Source: an uncultured Bacteroidia bacterium (lineage in GTDB: Bacteria > Bacteroidota > Bacteroidia > Bacteroidales > UBA932). From it: a stretch of 44,103 nucleotides of DNA. Location: assembly GCA_902762655.1 (NCBI GenBank), contig CACWOZ010000017.1, positions 1-44,103 on the forward strand, in the 5' to 3' direction. Within the stretch, counting starts at the first letter, position 1. Each line of letters begins with the position of its first letter. A model generated the notes under the pieces. That model did not search any database and was not told where the DNA came from. It saw nothing but the letters and a program-made list of their open reading frames with translations. Both the position numbers and the translations under genes were made by a program. Shown one piece after another: positions 6,701-15,424 of this stretch.

Positions 6701-7981
6701 ATGCTGTACTACGCAAGAGGATCCAGGACCGACGCCATCTCCCCAGAAGAGGTGCGCGCCGCGCTGAAACAGGTGTTCGACGCTATGGGGCCCAAGAAGA
6801 GGGTGCTGGCAATCCCGCCGGACTTCACCCGTTTCAACTCCTTCGCAGGGCCCATCACCGAGATGGTTTATGACTATTTCGGCGATACCCTCACCGATGT
6901 CATGCCGGCCCTCGGCACACATACCCCCATGACCGAGGAGCAGATAAAGACCATGTACGGCCACACTCCCCTGGACAAGTTCAGGGTGCACGACTGGCGC
7001 AACGACGTCGTGACCGTAGGCCGCGTGCCTGCCTCCTACATCGAAGAAATCTCCGAAGGGAAACTCCACTACGACTGGCCCGCACAGGTGAACAAACTCC
7101 TGCTGGACCCATCTTTCGACCTCATCCTTTCGATAGGGCAGGTAGTGCCCCACGAGGTAGTCGGCATGGCCAATTATACCAAGAACATCTTCGTGGGAGT
7201 CGGCGGCAGCGAAGGCATCAACAAGAGCCACTTCATCGGATCCTCCTATGGAATGGAGCGCCTGATGGGGCGCCCGGGAGGCCCTGTACGCCAGGTTTTC
7301 GAGTATGCCAGGCAGCACTTCATCCCGCAGCTCCCCATCGTTTATATACAGACCGTGCTCGCCAAGAACCCTGACACCGGGAAGATGGACCTCAAGGGCC
7401 TCTTCATAGGCGACGACGCGGAGTGCTTCCGCAAGGCCTGCGCCCTGTCGATGGAGACAAACTTCATCATGGTGGACCATCCCATCAAGAAGTGCATCGT
7501 CTATCTGGATCCGGAAGAGTTCAAGAGCACCTGGCTGGGCAACAAGAGCGTCTACCGCACCCGTATGGCACTGGCCGACGGTGGCGAGCTGATAGTGCTG
7601 GCGCCCGCCCTGAGGGAGTTCGGCGAAGACAAGACCATCGACGGCCTTATCCGCAAATACGGCTACAAGGGCACTCCGCACACCCTCAAGTGCACGGAGG
7701 AGAACCAGGATCTGCAGGACAATCTGGGCGCGTCCGCCCACCTCATCCACGGCTCGTCCGAAGGCAGGTTCAGCATTACTTACTGCCCCGGCCCGGGAAT
7801 GACGCGCGAAGAAATCGAGGGCGTGGGATTCAAGTACTGCAGTTACGACGAGATGGTGGCCCGATACCCCATCGACAAGTTGAAGGACGGATGGAACACC
7901 ATGCCGGACGGGGAGGAGGTTTACTACATCTCCAATCCAGCCCTCGGCCTCTGGGCGCATCCCGACAGATTCAAGGACTGA
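6701..7981 (+). CDS. LarA-like nickel-pincer racemase/epimerase (DUF2088)
   Basis: This 426-residue protein matches the lactate racemase LarA family, which uses a nickel-pincer nucleotide cofactor to invert 2-hydroxyacids. Key residues line up well. DFTR (41-44) matches the DxTR motif. THTP contains His74. His151, Lys161 and His177 (PHEVVG, TKNIF, NKSHFIG) keep the exact 10 and 16 residue spacing of His174, Lys184 and His200 in Lactobacillus LarA. So the active site looks complete. LarA relatives act on lactate, malate, hydroxyglutarate or gluconate. Next to kdgK and gnd, a gluconate 2-epimerase (gluconate to mannonate) is the best guess, but this is inference. The cofactor genes larB, larC and larE are not in the window. 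Confidence 0.75.
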   Translation: MLYYARGSRTDAISPEEVRAALKQVFDAMGPKKRVLAIPPDFTRFNSFAGPITEMVYDYFGDTLTDVMPALGTHTPMTEEQIKTMYGHTPLDKFRVHDWRNDVVTVGRVPASYIEEISEGKLHYDWPAQVNKLLLDPSFDLILSIGQVVPHEVVGMANYTKNIFVGVGGSEGINKSHFIGSSYGMERLMGRPGGPVRQVFEYARQHFIPQLPIVYIQTVLAKNPDTGKMDLKGLFIGDDAECFRKACALSMETNFIMVDHPIKKCIVYLDPEEFKSTWLGNKSVYRTRMALADGGELIVLAPALREFGEDKTIDGLIRKYGYKGTPHTLKCTEENQDLQDNLGASAHLIHGSSEGRFSITYCPGPGMTREEIEGVGFKYCSYDEMVARYPIDKLKDGWNTMPDGEEVYYISNPALGLWAHPDRFKD

Positions 7982-7982
7982 G

Positions 7983-9110
7983 ATGAAGATTATAGCGGAT
8001 AATAAGATTCCATTCCTGCGCGGGGCTCTTGAGCCTTATGCAGATGTGGTTTATCTTCCTGGAAAGGAAACTACTGCGGAGGTGGTGCGCGATGCCGATG
8101 CGCTGATCACACGTACCCGCACCCGCTGCGACGCCTCCCTGCTGGAAGGCTCTGCCGTGAAGGTGATTGCGACCGCGACCATAGGTTTCGACCACATCGA
8201 CACCGCCTGGTGCGAGGAGCACGGGATTATCTGGCGCAATGCCCCCGGCTGCAATTCCTGGAGCGTGAAGCAGTACATCACCGCCCTGCTCGTGACGCTG
8301 GCCCGCAACCGCGGCCTGAAGCTTTCGGAGATGACTCTCGGCGTAGTAGGCGTGGGCAACGTGGGAAGCAAGGTGGCCGAGGCGGCCTCCATCCTGGGGA
8401 TGAAGGTGCTTCTGAACGACCCTCCGCGCGAAAGGGCGGAAGGCGCCGGCGCTTTCGTGACACTGGACTACCTTATCGCGCACAGCGACATCATCACCCT
8501 GCATGTCCCCCTGCAGAAAGAAGGGCCGGACGCTACATGGCATCTTTTTGATGCTTCGCGCATTGCGCAGTTACGGCCTTCGCAGATACTCATCAACTCC
8601 TCGCGCGGCCCGGTAGTGGACAATAAGGCGTTGAAGGCCGCGCTGGAAGCCCGTTCCATCGCGGGAGCATGCCTCGACGTGTGGGAGGGAGAGCCGGATC
8701 TTGACCTTGAACTTGTCGGACTGCTGGATATCAGCACTCCCCACATCGCCGGTTACTCCGCCGACGGCAAGGCCAACGGGACTACGGCTGCCGTCAGGGT
8801 GGTTTCGGAGGTGTTGGGCATGCCTCTGGGTTCTTGGGAGGCCACGGGCATACCCGCGCCGGCACAGAGCCTCTCATTTGAGATTGACGCAGCCGGAAAA
8901 TCGCTTCAGGACGTGCTCACGGAGGCGGTCCTGCACACCTACGACATCTCCGCTGACAGTGCTGCCCTCCGCGCTGACCTTGACGCCTTCGAGCGCCTTC
9001 GCGGCGACTATCCCGTCCGCAGGGAATTCACATCTTTTACGGTCAGTTTGGATGGAGGAACCTCCGAAATGGCCGAACGTTTATCTAGATTAGGATTTAA
9101 AATAAAATAG
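7983..9110 (+). CDS. pdxB: Erythronate-4-phosphate dehydrogenase
   Basis: This 375-residue D-2-hydroxyacid dehydrogenase, close to the 378 residues of E. coli PdxB, oxidises 4-phosphoerythronate in the deoxyxylulose-dependent pyridoxal phosphate pathway. The NAD-binding motif GVVGVGNVG is at 120-128. The catalytic set is Arg208 (NSSRGPVV), Glu237 (VWEGEP) and His254 (TPHIAGYS). The sequence TATIGFDHID and the TPHIAGYSADGKANGT segment are typical of PdxB rather than SerA, and the C-terminal ~90 residues form the PdxB dimerisation domain. It starts one base after the LarA-like stop codon and ends one base before gnd, so all are likely one transcript. Confidence 0.9.
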   Translation: MKIIADNKIPFLRGALEPYADVVYLPGKETTAEVVRDADALITRTRTRCDASLLEGSAVKVIATATIGFDHIDTAWCEEHGIIWRNAPGCNSWSVKQYITALLVTLARNRGLKLSEMTLGVVGVGNVGSKVAEAASILGMKVLLNDPPRERAEGAGAFVTLDYLIAHSDIITLHVPLQKEGPDATWHLFDASRIAQLRPSQILINSSRGPVVDNKALKAALEARSIAGACLDVWEGEPDLDLELVGLLDISTPHIAGYSADGKANGTTAAVRVVSEVLGMPLGSWEATGIPAPAQSLSFEIDAAGKSLQDVLTEAVLHTYDISADSAALRADLDAFERLRGDYPVRREFTSFTVSLDGGTSEMAERLSRLGFKIK

Positions 9111-9111
9111 A

Positions 9112-10569
9112 ATGACTCAGAAATCAGACATCGGCCTCATCGGCTTGGCAGTCATGGGCGAAAACCTCGTCCTCAACATGGAAAGCAAGGGCTTCCGCGT
9201 TAGTGTTTTCAACCGCACGGTTGAGAAGGTGGACAAATTCATAAACGGCCGCGGAGCAGGCAAGAACTTCTACGGGGCCCATTCTCTGGAGGATCTGGTG
9301 CAGTCGCTCGCATCTCCCCGCAAGGTATTCCTCATGGTGAAAGCCGGGCAGGCTGTGGACGACTTCATCGAGAAACTCATCCCCCTGCTGGATCCGGGCG
9401 ACATCATCATCGATGGCGGAAACACCCACTTCCCCGATACTGCACGCCGCACCGCCTATGTGGAGAGCAAGGGTCTGCTATATATCGGCACCGGTGTCTC
9501 CGGAGGCGAGGAAGGCGCTCTCAAGGGCCCTTCGATGATGCCCGGCGGATCTCCGGCAGCCTGGCCTTACGTCAAGCCCATATTCCAGGGCATCTGCGCC
9601 AAGGTGGCCGACGGCACCCCCTGCTGCGACTGGGTAGGCGAAGGCGGTGCCGGCCACTTCGTGAAGATGGTGCACAACGGCATCGAGTACGGCGACATCC
9701 AGCTCATCTGCGAGTGCTATCAGATCATGAAGGACTATCTCGGCATGACCAACGAGGAGATGCACTCCGTGTTCGCGCAGTGGAACAAGGGCGACCTTGA
9801 CAGTTATCTTATCGAGATCACCCGCGATATCCTCGCAAAGAAGGATGACGACGGCAAGTATGTTCTCGATTACATTCTGGATACCGCCGGGCAGAAGGGA
9901 ACCGGCAAATGGACGGCCATCGCCGCTCTCGACCAGGGAGTTCCGCTGACGCTGATCGGCGAATCCGTGTTCGCACGCTGCCTTTCCGCACAGAAGGAGG
10001 AGCGCGTGGCCGCTTCCACAGTGCTTTCCGGACCTGCACATGAACGTTTCACCGGCGACCGTGCCGCCTTCCTGGAAGATATCCACAAGGCCCTGTTCGC
10101 AGCCAAGGTGGTTTCCTACGCCCAGGGTTACGCCCTGATGCGTTCCGCTGCCAAGGAATATGGATGGAATCTGAATTACGGCGGCATCGCCCTGATGTGG
10201 AGAGGCGGCTGCATCATCCGCAGCGTGTTCCTCGGCAAGATAAAGGAAGCCTTCGACAAGAATCCCGCCCTTGCCAATCTGCTGATGGACGATTACTTCT
10301 GCGGCAAGTTGGCAGAGGCTCAGCAGGGCTGGCGCAACGTGATCGCGGCAGCCGTGGTGAACGGCATTCCAGTGCCTTGCCTTTCCGCAGGTCTGGAGTA
10401 TTACGACGGATACCGCACCTCCCGCCTGCCTGCAAATCTTCTCCAGGCACAGCGCGACTACTTCGGAGCCCATACCTACGAGCGCACCGACAAGCCACGC
10501 GGCGAGTTCTTCCATACGAACTGGACCGGCGAAGGCGGAGATACCGTAGCAGGTACGTATATCGCCTAG
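9112..10569 (+). CDS. gnd: 6-phosphogluconate dehydrogenase, decarboxylating
   Basis: This 485-residue enzyme converts 6-phosphogluconate to ribulose 5-phosphate and CO2 with reduction of NAD(P), in the oxidative pentose phosphate pathway. The nucleotide motif GLIGLAVMGENL is at 8-19, the substrate motif GVSGGEEGALKGPSMMPGG at 128-146, and the catalytic lysine is Lys185 in FVKMVHNGIEYGD. The long helical C-terminal domain is complete, so this is the full-length (E. coli-like) type. It closes the kdgK-larA-pdxB-gnd cluster and is followed by a strong bidirectional terminator. Confidence 0.97.
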   Translation: MTQKSDIGLIGLAVMGENLVLNMESKGFRVSVFNRTVEKVDKFINGRGAGKNFYGAHSLEDLVQSLASPRKVFLMVKAGQAVDDFIEKLIPLLDPGDIIIDGGNTHFPDTARRTAYVESKGLLYIGTGVSGGEEGALKGPSMMPGGSPAAWPYVKPIFQGICAKVADGTPCCDWVGEGGAGHFVKMVHNGIEYGDIQLICECYQIMKDYLGMTNEEMHSVFAQWNKGDLDSYLIEITRDILAKKDDDGKYVLDYILDTAGQKGTGKWTAIAALDQGVPLTLIGESVFARCLSAQKEERVAASTVLSGPAHERFTGDRAAFLEDIHKALFAAKVVSYAQGYALMRSAAKEYGWNLNYGGIALMWRGGCIIRSVFLGKIKEAFDKNPALANLLMDDYFCGKLAEAQQGWRNVIAAAVVNGIPVPCLSAGLEYYDGYRTSRLPANLLQAQRDYFGAHTYERTDKPRGEFFHTNWTGEGGDTVAGTYIA

Positions 10570-10652
10570 CGCGATGGTATGGGCTTTCAGGGGCTCCCGA
10601 ACGAGGTCTCTCGAAAAATGCGAACAAAAATCGGCCGCTGAAGGCCAAAAGT

Positions 10653-10687
10653 GTAAAAAAGTTGCTCGTTTCGAGCAACTTTTTTAC
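10653..10687. terminator. Bidirectional terminator between gnd and the convergent membrane gene
   Basis: A perfect 16-bp stem (10653-10668 with 10672-10687) around a TTT loop, A-rich on the left and T-rich on the right. It can end transcription from both convergent genes. Confidence 0.9.
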
Positions 10688-10734
10688 AATAACAGCGCTG
10701 TAAGGCCGATTTGTGTTTAAACGTTTTCAAACGT

Positions 10735-11307
10735 TTACCTGGAAGCCTTCTTCCACCAGATGGCGAAGCCGAGGGAGAGCAACAGTGCGACGGCGAGCTG
10801 GACCCAGAGGGCGGTGGAGATGAGTTCCATCTGCATCAGGCCGGCGGAGAGTACCAGGGCTTTGAGGCCGTAGTACAGAACCTTGCTCAGCAGGATGGAG
10901 AGGAAGGCGGCGACGCCGACACCGGCACGGCTGGCGGCAGAATCGCCGGCGGAGTAGCCTGAGGGCACGCCTACCGGAGTCGAAGTACGAGGGCCAAAGG
11001 CGCGGGAGAGCCAGATGAAGAGCAGCACGTTGGCCGAGAGCTCTGCGGCGATCAACAGGCATTTCGGGAATACCGGATGGCCTGACACGGCGAATGAGAA
11101 CAACGGCAGTGCAACGGCCAGCACAAGTGCGTTCTTCCAGTTCCTGCTCAAAAGCAATGCGCCCAGCACGGCGACCCTCATTGGATCTATAAGATAGAAG
11201 GGCACAGCGAAGAGGTGGGAAAGGGCTGGGACCGCGAATATGAACATCAAAGCGACGGCATCGGTCAAACCGATGCCGACAGCCTTTTTAGTTAAAGATA
11301 CAGCCAT
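10735..11307 (-). CDS. Small polytopic membrane protein (ECF S-component-like)
   Basis: The 190-residue product has about six hydrophobic segments with short loops, one of which (about 105-130) is proline/glycine/serine rich. The pattern PALSHLFAVPFYLIDPMR followed by LLLSRNWKNAL and SGHP resembles substrate-binding S components of energy-coupling-factor transporters, for example vitamin uptake, but no ECF ATPase is in the window. The start codon overlaps the rubrerythrin stop (TAATG at 11305-11309), so translation is probably coupled. An upstream in-frame ATG at 11418 is rejected because it lies deep inside the rubrerythrin gene. Family call is tentative. Confidence 0.55.
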   Translation of the reverse strand: MAVSLTKKAVGIGLTDAVALMFIFAVPALSHLFAVPFYLIDPMRVAVLGALLLSRNWKNALVLAVALPLFSFAVSGHPVFPKCLLIAAELSANVLLFIWLSRAFGPRTSTPVGVPSGYSAGDSAASRAGVGVAAFLSILLSKVLYYGLKALVLSAGLMQMELISTALWVQLAVALLLSLGFAIWWKKASR

Positions 11308-11846
11308 TAGTAGTTCTCTTTGTGGACTTCGAAGTAAGACTGGGGATGAGCGCATACGGGGCACATCGCGGGAGCCTTGGTGCCCACTACGATGTGACCG
11401 CAGTTGCGGCATTCCCATACCTTGACTTCGCTCTTCTCGAACACCTGTGCGGTCTCGACATTCTTAAGAAGGGCGCGATAACGCTCCTCGTGGCGCTTCT
11501 CGATGGCGGCAACCAAGCGGAACTTGGCAGCGAGGGGCTTGAAACCCTCAGCCTCGGCGGTCTTGGCGAAACCTTCGTACATATCTGTCCATTCGTAGTT
11601 CTCCCCATCGGCTGCAGCGGCAAGGTTGGCAGCGGTGTCGCCAATGCCTTCGAGTTCCTTGAACCACATTTTGGCGTGCTCTTTTTCGTTTTCTGCTGTC
11701 TCAAGGAAAAGAGCAGCAATCTGCTCGTAGCCCTCTTTCTTTGCCGTAGATGCAAAGTAGGTGTATTTGTTGCGTGCTTGTGATTCTCCGGCGAATGCGG
11801 CCTGAAGATTCTTTTCGGTCTGGGTACCGGCGTACTTGTTAGCCAT
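11307..11846 (-). CDS. rbr: Rubrerythrin
   Basis: This 179-residue non-haem iron protein reduces hydrogen peroxide in the cytoplasm of anaerobes, using electrons passed through its rubredoxin domain. The N-terminal ferritin-like four-helix domain (about 1-140) shows the iron-ligand glutamates in [16 protein letters not shown] and [13 protein letters not shown], with a second pair near [11 protein letters not shown]. The C-terminal rubredoxin domain has two knuckles, ECRNCG and CPVCAHP, giving the Cys4 iron site. Length is normal. It is the first gene of a two-gene unit with the membrane protein downstream and has its own -7 box at 11878. Confidence 0.97.
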   Translation of the reverse strand: MANKYAGTQTEKNLQAAFAGESQARNKYTYFASTAKKEGYEQIAALFLETAENEKEHAKMWFKELEGIGDTAANLAAAADGENYEWTDMYEGFAKTAEAEGFKPLAAKFRLVAAIEKRHEERYRALLKNVETAQVFEKSEVKVWECRNCGHIVVGTKAPAMCPVCAHPQSYFEVHKENY

Positions 11847-11877
11847 AATATTGTTTTATTTTAGTTATATCTCGTTA

Positions 11878-11885
11878 CAAAGATA
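11878..11885 (-). promoter_or_regulatory. -7 promoter box (TATCTTTG) of rubrerythrin
   Basis: A perfect TAnnTTTG box on the minus strand, 31 bases before the ATG at 11846. It is divergent from the sppA box 33 bases away. Confidence 0.6.
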
Positions 11886-11918
11886 AAAAATAATTCAAGC
11901 AAGCCGCCAAGAAAATGT

Positions 11919-11926
11919 TATATTTG
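11919..11926 (+). promoter_or_regulatory. -7 promoter box (TATATTTG) of sppA
   Basis: A perfect box whose end lies 21 bases before the sppA ATG at 11948. A longer reading frame starting at 11915 would begin upstream of this promoter, so it is rejected. Confidence 0.6.
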
Positions 11927-11947
11927 CGAGAATCAATCTCAATAAAG

Positions 11948-13681
11948 ATGAAACAGTTCTTCAAAATGCTTCTTGCCGTCATCTGCGGCATCATCCTGGC
12001 CAACATCCTGGTGTTCTTCATAATTGCGGGCATCGTGGGTGCGGCGGCCGGCAGCGCATCCGGTAAAGGCAGCACCGTGCTTCCCCGCAGCGGCGTACTC
12101 GCCATCGACCTTTCGGAAATCACCATCACCGAGCAGGATCAGCCCGAGGACCCCATCGCCATGATCCAGGGGAAGGGACAGATTACGGTCGGTCTCTGGA
12201 AAGCAGTCCAGGCTATCAATATGGCAGCGGCCGATCCAGGCGTGAAATATATCTACCTCAAGGCTGACGGCAATACCACAGGCATCGCCACCCTGGGCGA
12301 GGTGCGGAAAGCACTCGAGAACTTCCGCCTCAGCGGAAAGCCAGTCATCGCATGGACGGAGAACCCCGGCACGGGCGTGTTCTACATCAGTTCCGTGGCC
12401 GACAAAATATATATGTCTGAATATCAGGGCGCAAACGGCGGCCTGGTGGGCATTGCTTCCCAGTCTTTCTACCTGAAGGACCTGCTGGACAAAGCCGGCA
12501 TCAATGTGCAACTCATCCGCCACGGCAAATATAAATCCGCCGGGGAAATGTTCGTACGCAATTCGCCGAGCGAGGAGAACAAGGAACAGAACAACCGCAT
12601 GGTCGCTTCGCTCTGGGAGACCGTGGGCGGCACCATCGCCGAAGGACGCAATATTCCTCTGGAGAAGCTGGACAGCATGGTGGATAACATCGAACTCTGC
12701 CTGCCGGAAGATTATCTGGCCGCAGGCCTTGTGGACGGCATCTTCTCGCGCGATTCCCTCAAGCGGAGGCTGGCCTCGCTCGCGGTAGTGGACGACTTCA
12801 AGGACGTGCAGTTCATTCCCTTCGCAGATTATGCCAATGCGAAGGTGGTCCCCAATTTCCGCTCGAGGAACAAGATCGCCGTGCTATATGCCGACGGAGA
12901 GATTGTAGACGGGAAGGACCCTAAGAACGTAGCGGGCGACCGTTTTGCGAAGGAAATCGACAAGATACGCTCAGACAAGGGCATCAAGGCCGTGGTTCTG
13001 CGCGTGAACTCCCCCGGCGGCAGCGTGCTGGCATCCGAAAAGATCAAGCATGAACTCGACCTTCTTGCAGAGGAGGTGCCCGTGATTGCTTCTTACGGCG
13101 GAATGGCCGCTTCCGGCGGATACTGGATCTCCAATAAATGCAGCAAGATTTTCTCCGACGCCACCACCCTCACCGGTTCCATCGGCGTGTTCGGGATGAT
13201 TCCCGAGGCCAGCAAGACCCTGAAGGACAAACTGCATGTAGGCACCTACTCCGCGAAGAGCCACAAGCATGCCGATATGATGCAACTCACCCGTCCCTTC
13301 GATCAGGCGGAGTACAACTTCATGCTCCGCAGCATCGAGGCCATCTACGACAAGTTCACCTCGCTGGTGGCAGAAGGTCGTGGGCTGGAGAAGAACCGCG
13401 TGGACGAGATAGGCCAGGGACGCGTCTGGACAGGTGCGGATGCTCTTGAAATTGGTCTGGTTGATGAAATCGGCACGCTGGAGGACGCCATAAACTACGC
13501 CGCCTCCGCAATCGGAGCTCAGGACATGTGCGTCATGGAATATCCAAAGCCTCTAACCGGCATGGAACTCTTCCTGGAAAGCATCGGGCAGACTCCCGGA
13601 CACGACTATGTGAAGGCTTTCGAGAAGATTACCGAACCTCAGGTGGTTGCCAGGATGCCCTGGCAGATTGTAATCTGGTAG
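11948..13681 (+). CDS. sppA: Signal peptide peptidase SppA, 67K type
   Basis: This 577-residue membrane-anchored serine protease degrades leftover signal peptides at the inner membrane. An N-terminal transmembrane helix (about 8-30) is followed by two tandem SppA/Clp-fold domains, as in the E. coli 67K form. The Ser/Lys dyad is split between them: Lys196 in KYKSAGE of the first domain and Ser389 in MAASGGYW of the second. NSPGG (354-358) is the oxyanion region. The start is set by the promoter position; the next residues (MKQFFKMLLAVI) give a normal signal anchor. It is convergent with the MauE/DoxX gene, with 15 bases between. Confidence 0.95.
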   Translation: MKQFFKMLLAVICGIILANILVFFIIAGIVGAAAGSASGKGSTVLPRSGVLAIDLSEITITEQDQPEDPIAMIQGKGQITVGLWKAVQAINMAAADPGVKYIYLKADGNTTGIATLGEVRKALENFRLSGKPVIAWTENPGTGVFYISSVADKIYMSEYQGANGGLVGIASQSFYLKDLLDKAGINVQLIRHGKYKSAGEMFVRNSPSEENKEQNNRMVASLWETVGGTIAEGRNIPLEKLDSMVDNIELCLPEDYLAAGLVDGIFSRDSLKRRLASLAVVDDFKDVQFIPFADYANAKVVPNFRSRNKIAVLYADGEIVDGKDPKNVAGDRFAKEIDKIRSDKGIKAVVLRVNSPGGSVLASEKIKHELDLLAEEVPVIASYGGMAASGGYWISNKCSKIFSDATTLTGSIGVFGMIPEASKTLKDKLHVGTYSAKSHKHADMMQLTRPFDQAEYNFMLRSIEAIYDKFTSLVAEGRGLEKNRVDEIGQGRVWTGADALEIGLVDEIGTLEDAINYAASAIGAQDMCVMEYPKPLTGMELFLESIGQTPGHDYVKAFEKITEPQVVARMPWQIVIW

Positions 13682-13696
13682 GCCGCCTGCAACGGT

Positions 13697-14722
13697 TTAC
13701 ATCAGCAGGAGGACTGCGAACAAATAGAGGGTGAATCCCTGAAAAAGGGCCCTGGTGCGATTCTGCCGCGCAAGCAGAACATCCACCGGGGCTTTTTCGT
13801 CCATCTCCCGGAACCCGTCTGCATCCGGCAGGCTGGCCGCAGCCCACTTGCGAATGATCTGCCCGTCGGAGATGTAGCATGCTCCCCCATTGGAACGGTT
13901 GAGTGTCATAAGTTCCTTACGGTCGGCGAAATAAATACTGGAGAGAAGGGCCGGGTTGATGCCCTGCTCCGCGATTGCATCCGGGGTGGAAGCCATCAGG
14001 AAGAGCACGGTATATCCACTTTCTGAGGCCGTCCTGGCCATCTCCGAAATCCTGACCATCTTATCGTTATCCAAACGCGCAGGTTCATAAGCGGAAATCA
14101 ACATCACCTTCCCTTCCAGTGCCAGGGAGTCAACATAGACATAGTTTGCATCGTAAAAACTCAGTATTTCCTCTTCGAGTTCGGTGCCCGGCTTGAATTT
14201 CGTATAGTCCCGCAGGGGGATGGAGAGTGCGCTAAAGAGCAGGAAGAGCACCAGAGAAACCGCTGCAAGAGAGAAACTTACGTATTTGATGCGCTGGGGC
14301 TGGCCAAGGTTCCTGAATGGGATGAACGCAAGGCACCATAAGGCGTCCAGGATGAGGTTCTTGAGGAGTGTCTGGGCATGGTTCAGATGGATGGCTTCGC
14401 CGAAGCAGCCGCAGTCCATCGACGGGTTGGCCAGGAAGAGTATGATGGTTATGATGGTAAATACTATGAGGAGCATGCCGCTGGCGATTGCAAGGGCCTT
14501 GCGCCATACTCCGGCGACCAGGGCTGCGCCCAGCAGGGTTTCGAGGAGTGCCAGGACGGAGGCAATGATGCGGGATGCAGGTTTGAGGAAGGCAAGATGG
14601 AAGAAGTTGAAGTACTCATCCATCACCAGGCCGGCACCCACGGGATCCATCAGTTTGAGAAGGCCCGCTACGAGCAGGACCATCCCGAGAATCACCATGC
14701 ATATTCTCCTGAATCCGTTCAT
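13697..14722 (-). CDS. MauE/DoxX-type redox membrane protein (BT_3928-like)
   Basis: The 341-residue product has four transmembrane helices in residues 5-145 typical of the DoxX/MauE fold, with a CGCFG motif at Cys104/Cys106 after the third helix; such a Cys pair is thought to shuttle electrons to extracytoplasmic thiols. A further helix near 155-170 leads to a periplasmic region (about 175-320) with a thioredoxin-like feel (VMLISAYEP, YTVLFLMAST) but no CxxC, and a last hydrophobic segment at the C terminus. Bacteroidota usually carry this protein type next to tmk-like or folate genes; here it overlaps tmk by 4 bases (ATGA), so the two are translationally coupled. Function is unproven. Confidence 0.75.
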   Translation of the reverse strand: MNGFRRICMVILGMVLLVAGLLKLMDPVGAGLVMDEYFNFFHLAFLKPASRIIASVLALLETLLGAALVAGVWRKALAIASGMLLIVFTIITIILFLANPSMDCGCFGEAIHLNHAQTLLKNLILDALWCLAFIPFRNLGQPQRIKYVSFSLAAVSLVLFLLFSALSIPLRDYTKFKPGTELEEEILSFYDANYVYVDSLALEGKVMLISAYEPARLDNDKMVRISEMARTASESGYTVLFLMASTPDAIAEQGINPALLSSIYFADRKELMTLNRSNGGACYISDGQIIRKWAAASLPDADGFREMDEKAPVDVLLARQNRTRALFQGFTLYLFAVLLLM

Positions 14723-15396
14723 AACCGATTGTCTACCAACGTCCTGATTTTAGCGAATATATCGTCCGGAGGGAGCATTCCGCCCTCGGCGTTGGAACAG
14801 TCCACTACCTGCAGGCTCTTGTCGACCTCCGCCTGGCGGAGATACATGGAGCGGACCTTCTTCTGGAATTCTATGTCCGCTTCGTGGATGTCCTGGGCCT
14901 GATGCAGATATGCCCGGTCGGCGCCCTTTCGCTCTGAGTGGATGTTCTTTTCCACAAAGCCGATGGGCACGTTAAGGAAGATGTTGAGGTCCGGGCGGGG
15001 TTCGTCGAACTGCCCGAATTCGGTGTTTATTATCCATTCACGCAGTGCCTCCGCCTCGCCGGCGTCATGAAGCTTGGCGCACTGGTAGGCGATGTTGGAA
15101 TAGACGTATCGGTCCAGCAGGACAGTGGCTCCGTCGCTCAGCGCCTTGCGTATCTGCGGGGCTGCACCGTGGCGGTCTTCGGCAAAAAGAAGGGCCACAA
15201 GTTGGGGATGTACCTGGTCGATTGGGCCGAATTCTCCGCGAAGGAAGCGGCTGATGAGACCTCCGTAGACCGGGGCCTCATAGCGGGGGAAGTGGATATA
15301 TTCCAGTTTCGGGCATTTCTGTCCGAGGTAGTCGCGGAGTTTGCGTACCTGGGTGGATTTTCCAGCGCCGTCCAGGCCTTCTAGTACTATCAGCAT
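14719..15396 (-). CDS. tmk: Thymidylate kinase
   Basis: This 225-residue P-loop kinase phosphorylates dTMP to dTDP. GLDGAGKST (7-15) is the Walker A motif. The DR(Y) motif appears as LLDRYVYSN and the lid region as SERKGADRAY. The length fits the family. A longer in-frame extension exists upstream (to 15735), but it overlaps folP on the other strand and crosses the promoter. The start at 15396 fits the family and sits 7 bases after a -7 box, giving a very short leader. It overlaps the MauE/DoxX gene downstream by 4 bases. Confidence 0.95.
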   Translation of the reverse strand: MLIVLEGLDGAGKSTQVRKLRDYLGQKCPKLEYIHFPRYEAPVYGGLISRFLRGEFGPIDQVHPQLVALLFAEDRHGAAPQIRKALSDGATVLLDRYVYSNIAYQCAKLHDAGEAEALREWIINTEFGQFDEPRPDLNIFLNVPIGFVEKNIHSERKGADRAYLHQAQDIHEADIEFQKKVRSMYLRQAEVDKSLQVVDCSNAEGGMLPPDDIFAKIRTLVDNRL

Positions 15397-15403
15397 AACT
15401 GTA

Positions 15404-15411
15404 CAAAGATA
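15404..15411 (-). promoter_or_regulatory. -7 promoter box (TATCTTTG) of tmk, near-leaderless
   Basis: A perfect box on the minus strand, ending 7 bases before the tmk ATG. The folP box on the other strand is only 13 bases away, so the two polymerases cannot bind at the same time. Confidence 0.6.
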
Positions 15412-15424
15412 GCAAAATTGTTTA

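Noticed and set aside
5603-7960. A 785-codon open frame on the minus strand opposite kdgK and the LarA-like gene
   Set aside because: It is the mirror of two well-supported plus-strand genes; its translation is rich in Gly, Ala, Val, His and Glu with no motif, as seen when GC-rich codons lack stops on the other strand.
9478-10515. A 345-codon frame opposite gnd
   Set aside because: It lies wholly within gnd, has no recognisable motif, and shows antisense-like composition.
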